A program made the translations under genes and the position numbers. Shown piece after piece: positions 6,043 to 8,957 of a stretch of DNA of 8,957 nucleotides. The notes under the pieces are model-generated. The model saw nothing but the letters and a program-made list of their open reading frames with translations. It did no database searches and was not told the DNA's origin. The stretch comes from Propionibacteriaceae bacterium (GTDB taxonomy: Bacteria > Actinomycetota > Actinomycetes > Propionibacteriales > Propionibacteriaceae), in the NCBI GenBank assembly GCA_003158895.1, contig PMLO01000006.1, positions 1-8,957 on the forward strand, written 5' to 3'. Position 1 is the first letter of the stretch. The number at the start of each line of letters is the position of its first letter.

Positions 6043-6425
6043 TGGCTATCTCCCTGGGAGTGCGCAAGCACCTCGCGGACAAGACAGCGGCGAAGGCTCG
6101 TCGCCAGGTGCGTGGTCGCAAGGCCATCGCCGGCACGGCAGAGCGTCCGCGCCTTGTCGTCACCCGCAGCTCGCGTCACATGGTGGCTCAGGTCATCGAC
6201 GATGCGGTCGGCCACACGCTGGCTTCCGCGTCAACGCTCGAGGTCTCGCTGAGGTCCGGAGCCGGCGACAAGTCGGCGAAGGCGCGCGAGGTCGGCAAGC
6301 TCGTCGCCGAGCGTGCGAAGAAGGCTGGCGTCGACAAGGTTGTGTTCGACCGAGCTGGCAACAAGTACCAGGGCCGCGTGGCTGCTCTCGCTGAGGGCGC
6401 TCGCGAGGCCGGACTCGGTTTCTGA
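6042..6425 (+). CDS. rplR: 50S ribosomal protein L18 (uL18)
   Basis: The 127-residue protein carries the L18 features: a basic N-terminus (RKHLADKTAAKARRQVRGRK), the ERPRLVVTRSSRHMVAQVID core strand motif, and the C-terminal AKKAGVDKVVFDRAGNKYQGRVAALAEGAREAGLGF (shown in parts: VDKVVFDRAGNKYQGRV, then EGAREAGLGF). It binds 5S rRNA and attaches it, with L5, to the 50S central protuberance. I choose ATG 6042, which overlaps the rplF stop (TGATG). The in-frame GTG at 6039 would add one residue only and gives a less typical start. AGG-rich sequence at about 6027-6035 within the end of rplF is the ribosome-binding site. Confidence 0.97.
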   Translation: MAISLGVRKHLADKTAAKARRQVRGRKAIAGTAERPRLVVTRSSRHMVAQVIDDAVGHTLASASTLEVSLRSGAGDKSAKAREVGKLVAERAKKAGVDKVVFDRAGNKYQGRVAALAEGAREAGLGF

Positions 6426-6441
6426 CGGAGGAGTTTGCTAC

Positions 6442-7041
6442 ATGACTGAGCAGCAGCAGCGTCGCGGCGGTGAGCGCCGCGGTCGTGATGACCGTCGGGG
6501 CGGCGCACCACAGGCAGAGCGCGAGAAGAGCCAGTACCTCGAGAGGGTCGTCGCGATCAATCGCGTCGCCAAGGTCGTCCAGGGCGGACGTCGCTTCAGC
6601 TTCACGGCGCTCGTCGTCGTGGGCGACGGCGACGGCACCGTGGGCGTCGGCTACGGCAAGGCCAAGGAGGTTCCCGCGGCGATCGCCAAGGGCGTCGAGG
6701 AGGCGAAGAAGCACTTCTTCCGCGTTCCTCGGATCCAGGGCACGATCCCGCACCCCGTCCAGGGCGAGAAGGCCGCTGGCGTCGTGATGCTCCGTCCGGC
6801 ATCGCCCGGTACCGGTGTCATCGCCGGCGGGTCGGCGCGTGCGGTGCTCGAGTGCGCCGGCGTGCATGACGTACTGGCCAAGTCGCTGGGCTCGTCCAAC
6901 GCGATCAACGTGGTTCACGCCACGGTGGCCGCGCTGCAGAGCCTGGAGGAGCCGGAGCAGGTCGCGCGTCGTCGCGGCAAGTCGGTGGAGGATGTCACCC
7001 CCGCCGCTCTGCTGAGGGCACGTGCGGAAGGCATCCACTGA
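6442..7041 (+). CDS. rpsE: 30S ribosomal protein S5 (uS5)
   Basis: I place the start at ATG 6442, not at the upstream in-frame positions from 6313, which lie inside rplR. GGAGGAG at 6427-6433 is well spaced and MTEQQQRRGG is a normal actinobacterial S5 leader. The 199-residue protein has a Gln/Arg/Gly-rich N-terminus (1-30). Next comes the double-stranded-RNA-binding-like S5 domain (about 32-95) with INRVAKVVQGGRRFSF, the loop where spectinomycin-resistance changes map in other bacteria. The C-terminal domain (about 100-175) contains IPHPVQGEKAAGVVMLRPAS, GTGVIAGGSARAVLE and the SSNAINVVHAT motif. S5 works with S4 and S3 at the mRNA entry and in decoding fidelity. Confidence 0.97.
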   Translation: MTEQQQRRGGERRGRDDRRGGAPQAEREKSQYLERVVAINRVAKVVQGGRRFSFTALVVVGDGDGTVGVGYGKAKEVPAAIAKGVEEAKKHFFRVPRIQGTIPHPVQGEKAAGVVMLRPASPGTGVIAGGSARAVLECAGVHDVLAKSLGSSNAINVVHATVAALQSLEEPEQVARRRGKSVEDVTPAALLRARAEGIH

Positions 7042-7042
7042 G

Positions 7043-7225
7043 ATGGCACAGGTGAAGGTCACACAGATCAAGTCCGGCGTCGGCGGTAAGCCCAACCACC
7101 GCGAGACGCTCCGGACACTCGGCCTGAAGAAGATCGGGCAGAGCAGGGTTCACGAGGACGGTCCCGGGGTACGCGGCATGATCAGGGCCGTCGCACACCT
7201 CGTCACCGTCGAGGAGGTCGACTGA
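7043..7225 (+). CDS. rpmD: 50S ribosomal protein L30 (uL30)
   Basis: The 60-residue protein MAQVKVTQIKSGVGG continues through NHRETLRTLGLKKIGQS and ends GMIRAVAHLVTVEEVD, the compact ferredoxin-like L30 of bacteria. The true start is ATG 7043. An in-frame codon at 7022 would add seven residues overlapping the end of rpsE and has no family support. GGAAGG at 7026-7031 is a moderate ribosome-binding site at 11-nt spacing, so translation may depend partly on ribosomes finishing rpsE one base upstream. L30 binds 23S rRNA domain II and contacts 5S rRNA. The terminal codons hold the strong GAGGAGG (7211-7217) that serves rplO. Confidence 0.97.
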   Translation: MAQVKVTQIKSGVGGKPNHRETLRTLGLKKIGQSRVHEDGPGVRGMIRAVAHLVTVEEVD

Positions 7226-7226
7226 C

Positions 7227-7667
7227 ATGGCGCTCAAGGTTCATCACCTGAGGCCCGCACCGGGTGCGCACACGCCGAAGACGCGTGTCGGACGCGGTGA
7301 GGGGTCCAAGGGCAAGACGGCAGGTCGCGGTACGAAGGGTTCTGGCGCTCGTCAGAACGTGCCCGCGAACTTCGAGGGTGGCCAGATGCCGATCCACATG
7401 CGGCTTCCGAAGCTCAAGGGCTTCAAGAACCCGTTCAAGGTCAGCTACCAGGTCGTCAACGTGGCACGGCTCGCCGAGCTGTTCCCCGACGGCGGCGATG
7501 TCCGCGTCGAGGATCTCGTCGAGAAGGGCGCCGTCCGCGACGGTCAGCTCGTCAAGGTGCTCGGCAACGGAGAGCTCTCCGTGGCCCTGTCGGTGAGCGC
7601 TCACGCGTTCTCGGCGTCGGCCAAGGACAAGATCGAGAAGGCGGGCGGCTCGGCCAACGAGCTGTGA
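7227..7667 (+). CDS. rplO: 50S ribosomal protein L15 (uL15)
   Basis: The 146-residue protein has the extended glycine/basic N-terminal half typical of L15: KVHHLRPAPGAHTPKTRVGR, GEGSKGKTAGRGTKGSGAR and the FEGGQMPIHMRLPKLKGFKN motif at about 49-68. A globular C-terminal half follows (VVNVARLAELF to SAKDKIEKAGGSANEL). The N-terminal arm threads through 23S rRNA in the large subunit, and L15 is a late-assembly protein. The ATG follows GAGGAGG (7211-7217) by 9 nt and is one base after the rpmD stop. It is the last ribosomal protein gene before secY. A strong hairpin 23 nt after the stop suggests that the ribosomal transcript ends here. Confidence 0.98.
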   Translation: MALKVHHLRPAPGAHTPKTRVGRGEGSKGKTAGRGTKGSGARQNVPANFEGGQMPIHMRLPKLKGFKNPFKVSYQVVNVARLAELFPDGGDVRVEDLVEKGAVRDGQLVKVLGNGELSVALSVSAHAFSASAKDKIEKAGGSANEL

Positions 7668-7690
7668 GCCTGTAGGTGAGTTCAAGGCTT

Positions 7691-7718
7691 CGGCAGGTCG
7701 GTTGTTACCGGCCTGCCG
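7691..7718 (+). terminator. Probable intrinsic terminator of the spc ribosomal block
   Basis: CGGCAGGTCGGT (7691-7702) pairs with ACCGGCCTGCCG (7707-7718), a 12-bp stem with one G-U pair and a TGTT loop. It is the strongest hairpin I found in the window. The downstream T content is poor (only TTT at 7725-7727), but actinobacterial terminators often lack a long U-tract. Its position 23 nt after the rplO stop fits termination or strong attenuation before secY. Confidence 0.6.
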
Positions 7719-7771
7719 CGGTCGTTTACGGGTCTTCGTACCCACGCTTATGTGAACAGCGTGTGAGCGAG

Positions 7772-7801
7772 TCGGCACTCACCGACCGTGCTTGGTACGA
7801 T
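7772..7801 (+). promoter_or_regulatory. Candidate sigma-A-type promoter for secY
   Basis: TACGAT at 7796-7801 fits the TAnnnT -10 pattern of actinobacterial housekeeping promoters and is preceded by TGG at 7793-7795, an extended -10 element. TCGGCA at 7772-7777 is a -35 candidate with 4 of 6 matches to TTGACA at 18-bp spacing. The predicted start near 7807-7809 gives a leader of about 80 nt before secY. The -10 match is good and the -35 match weak. Confidence 0.4.
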
Positions 7802-7822
7802 TCCCCGGTTGCCGTCGGCGGA

Positions 7823-7836
7823 CTGCCGAGCGGCAG
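7823..7836 (+). other. Small hairpin in predicted secY leader
   Basis: CTGCC (7823-7827) pairs with GGCAG (7832-7836) around a GAGC loop. It lies about 40 nt before the secY ribosome-binding site. The stem is short and could be chance. CGGCAGG at 7831-7837 is also complementary to CCTGCCG at 7712-7718 in the 3' arm of the terminator hairpin. Confidence 0.3.
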
Positions 7837-7886
7837 GGTCACGGCGTACACGTCGTGAGCGACACGTACGTGATGAAAGGGCCCGA

Positions 7887-8957
7887 ATGCTGTCGGCCTT
7901 CGCAACCGCGTTCCGAACCCCGGATCTGCGCAAGAAGCTGTTGTTCACCCTGCTCATCATCGTGGTGTTCCGTCTCGGGTCGACGATCCCGGTGCCGAAC
8001 GTCAACGTCCAGCAGCTCAACGTCTGCCGGACCCAGGCCGCCACGGGCGACAACGCCGGTCTGTACTCGATGGTCAACCTGTTCAGCGGCGGCGCGCTGT
8101 TGCAGCTGGCCATCTTCGCGCTCGGCATCATGCCCTACATCACGGCGAGCATCATTCTCCAGCTCCTCACGGTCGTCATCCCGCGGCTCGAGGCGCTGAA
8201 GGAGGAGGGCGCGTCGGGTACCGCCAAGATCACCCAGTACACGCGGTATCTCACCTTGGTCCTGGCCGTCATCCAGGCGACGGCGTTCACGACGCTCGCG
8301 GTGAACGACCAGCTGTTCCAGGGCTGCACCGGCATCGTCTACAGCCAGGACATCTTCCCGGTGGTCGTCATGATCCTCACGATGACCGCGGGCACCAGCA
8401 TCATCATGTGGATGGGCGAGCTGATCACCGACCGGGGTGTCGGCAACGGTATGTCCGTCATGATCTTCACCCAGATCGTCGCCCAGTTCCCCTCGTCGCT
8501 GTGGTCCATCAAGGTCGCCCACGAGACTGACGCCACGAAGGGCTGGTTCGTGTTCCTGCTGGTCGTCGCCGTGGGCATCCTCGTCATGCTCGGCGTCATC
8601 TTCATGGAGCAGGCCCAGCGCCGCATCCCCGTCCAGTACGCCAAGCGCATGGTCGGTACGCGCATGTTCGGTGGCTCGACCACGTACATCCCGCTCAAGG
8701 TCAACCAGGCCGGCGTCATCCCCGTCATCTTCGCGTCGTCGATGCTGTACCTGCCCGTGCTCTACGCGCAGTTCCAGCCCAACACCGCCATTGGCGCCTG
8801 GATCGCACAGAACTTCACCAAGGGCGCAAACTGGGCCTACAACCTGGCGTTCTTCCTGTTGATCATCGCGTTCGCGTACTTCTACGTCGCGATCACGTTC
8901 AACCCCGAAGAAGTCGCCGACAACATGAAGAAGTACGGCGGCTTCATCCCCAGCTAC
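7887..8957 (+). CDS. secY: Preprotein translocase subunit SecY, 3'-truncated by window edge
   Basis: An open frame of 357 codons runs from ATG 7887 to the window end with no stop. SecY is usually about 430-440 residues, so the last part (TM9-TM10) is outside. SecY is the channel of the SecYEG translocon in the plasma membrane, moving unfolded proteins delivered by SecA or by ribosomes. Visible landmarks are TM1 (about 18-37), the plug/TM2a motif NLFSGGAL (64-71), GIMPYITASIILQLL (80-94), TM4 with MWMGELITDRGVGNG (174-188), the EQAQRRIPVQYAKR motif of the cytosolic TM6-TM7 loop (241-254), PLKVNQAGVIPVIFASS (269-285) and ITFNPEEVADNMKKYGG (336-352), which enters the TM8-TM9 SecA/ribosome-docking loop. 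GAAAGGG at 7875-7881 is the ribosome-binding site, 5 nt upstream. Cys47 and Cys147 both fall in predicted external loops. Confidence 0.97.
   Translation, partial: MLSAFATAFRTPDLRKKLLFTLLIIVVFRLGSTIPVPNVNVQQLNVCRTQAATGDNAGLYSMVNLFSGGALLQLAIFALGIMPYITASIILQLLTVVIPRLEALKEEGASGTAKITQYTRYLTLVLAVIQATAFTTLAVNDQLFQGCTGIVYSQDIFPVVVMILTMTAGTSIIMWMGELITDRGVGNGMSVMIFTQIVAQFPSSLWSIKVAHETDATKGWFVFLLVVAVGILVMLGVIFMEQAQRRIPVQYAKRMVGTRMFGGSTTYIPLKVNQAGVIPVIFASSMLYLPVLYAQFQPNTAIGAWIAQNFTKGANWAYNLAFFLLIIAFAYFYVAITFNPEEVADNMKKYGGFIPSY

Larger units (their letters stand above)
7668..7886 (+). other. rplO-secY intergenic region (219 nt)
   Basis: This is the longest non-coding stretch in the window. It contains a terminator-like hairpin (7691-7718), a candidate promoter (7772-7801), a possible 5' untranslated leader of about 80 nt with a small hairpin (7823-7836), and the secY ribosome-binding site GAAAGGG (7875-7881). 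A 60-codon frame at 7676-7858 crosses the hairpin and lacks any recognisable family feature, so I do not call it a gene. In E. coli rplO and secY are close together within the spc operon. The wide gap here suggests separate control. Confidence 0.6.

Noticed and set aside
6313..6441. Upstream in-frame extension of rpsE
   Set aside because: It lies inside rplR. GGAGGAG at 6427-6433 and the normal S5 leader favour ATG 6442.
7771..7786. Hairpin GTCGG with CCGAC around CACTCA, overlapping the candidate secY -35
   Set aside because: It is only 5 bp, and if the promoter call is right it lies upstream of the transcript; could be an operator-like inverted repeat but nothing else supports this.
7676..7858. 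A 60-codon plus-strand frame in the rplO-secY gap
   Set aside because: It runs through the terminator hairpin and the candidate promoter, lacks a good ribosome-binding site and resembles no known protein; probably non-coding.
7792..8199. A 135-codon plus-strand frame overlapping the start of secY in another frame
   Set aside because: It is Ser/Arg/Cys-rich with no family features and overlaps the clearly conserved SecY N-terminus; a shadow of secY.

Overview
The window is a contiguous stretch of the conserved bacterial S10-spc ribosomal protein gene cluster. All genes are on the + strand: rplB (5' end cut off), rpsS, rplV, rpsC, rplP, rpmC, rpsQ, then rplN, rplX, rplE, rpsZ (zinc-type rpsN), rpsH, rplF, rplR, rpsE, rpmD, rplO and finally secY (3' end cut off). 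This is the canonical order with nothing inserted and nothing missing inside the window.

Organism: the DNA is GC-rich (about two thirds G+C by eye) with strong G/C preference at third codon positions. Of 17 visible stop codons, 15 are TGA, 2 are TAA and none is TAG. Several proteins carry Lys/Ala/Arg-rich extensions (L22, S3, L5, S5 N-terminus) and L24 has a long C-terminal arm. S14 is the zinc-binding type, and SecY begins with an MLSAF-like N-terminus. Together these point to a high-GC Gram-positive actinobacterium. A Nocardioidaceae-like (Propionibacteriales) member is my best guess, but the family level is inference from recall only.

Layout: 2-3260 is the distal half of the S10 operon. 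It is tightly packed, with gaps of 1-19 nt or 1-nt TGATG stop/start overlaps. A 57-nt gap (3261-3317) with a small hairpin marks the classical S10/spc boundary. The spc block (3318-7667) is equally compact except for a 149-nt gap between rpsZ and rpsH, which is filled end to end by four predicted stem-loops. After rplO, a 219-nt gap holds a strong 12-bp hairpin (probable terminator) and a candidate sigma-A-type promoter, so secY probably has its own transcription start.

Functionally, the ribosomal proteins build the peptidyl-transferase surroundings (L2, L16), the exit tunnel (L22, L29, L24), the central protuberance (L5, L18), the factor-binding flank (L6, L14) and the small-subunit head and body (S3, S14, S19; S5, S8, S17). 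SecY forms the membrane channel onto which translating ribosomes dock. I see no mobile element, CRISPR array, tRNA, rRNA or undescribed protein system. The most worthwhile non-coding signals are the structured rpsZ-rpsH spacer and the secY upstream region.
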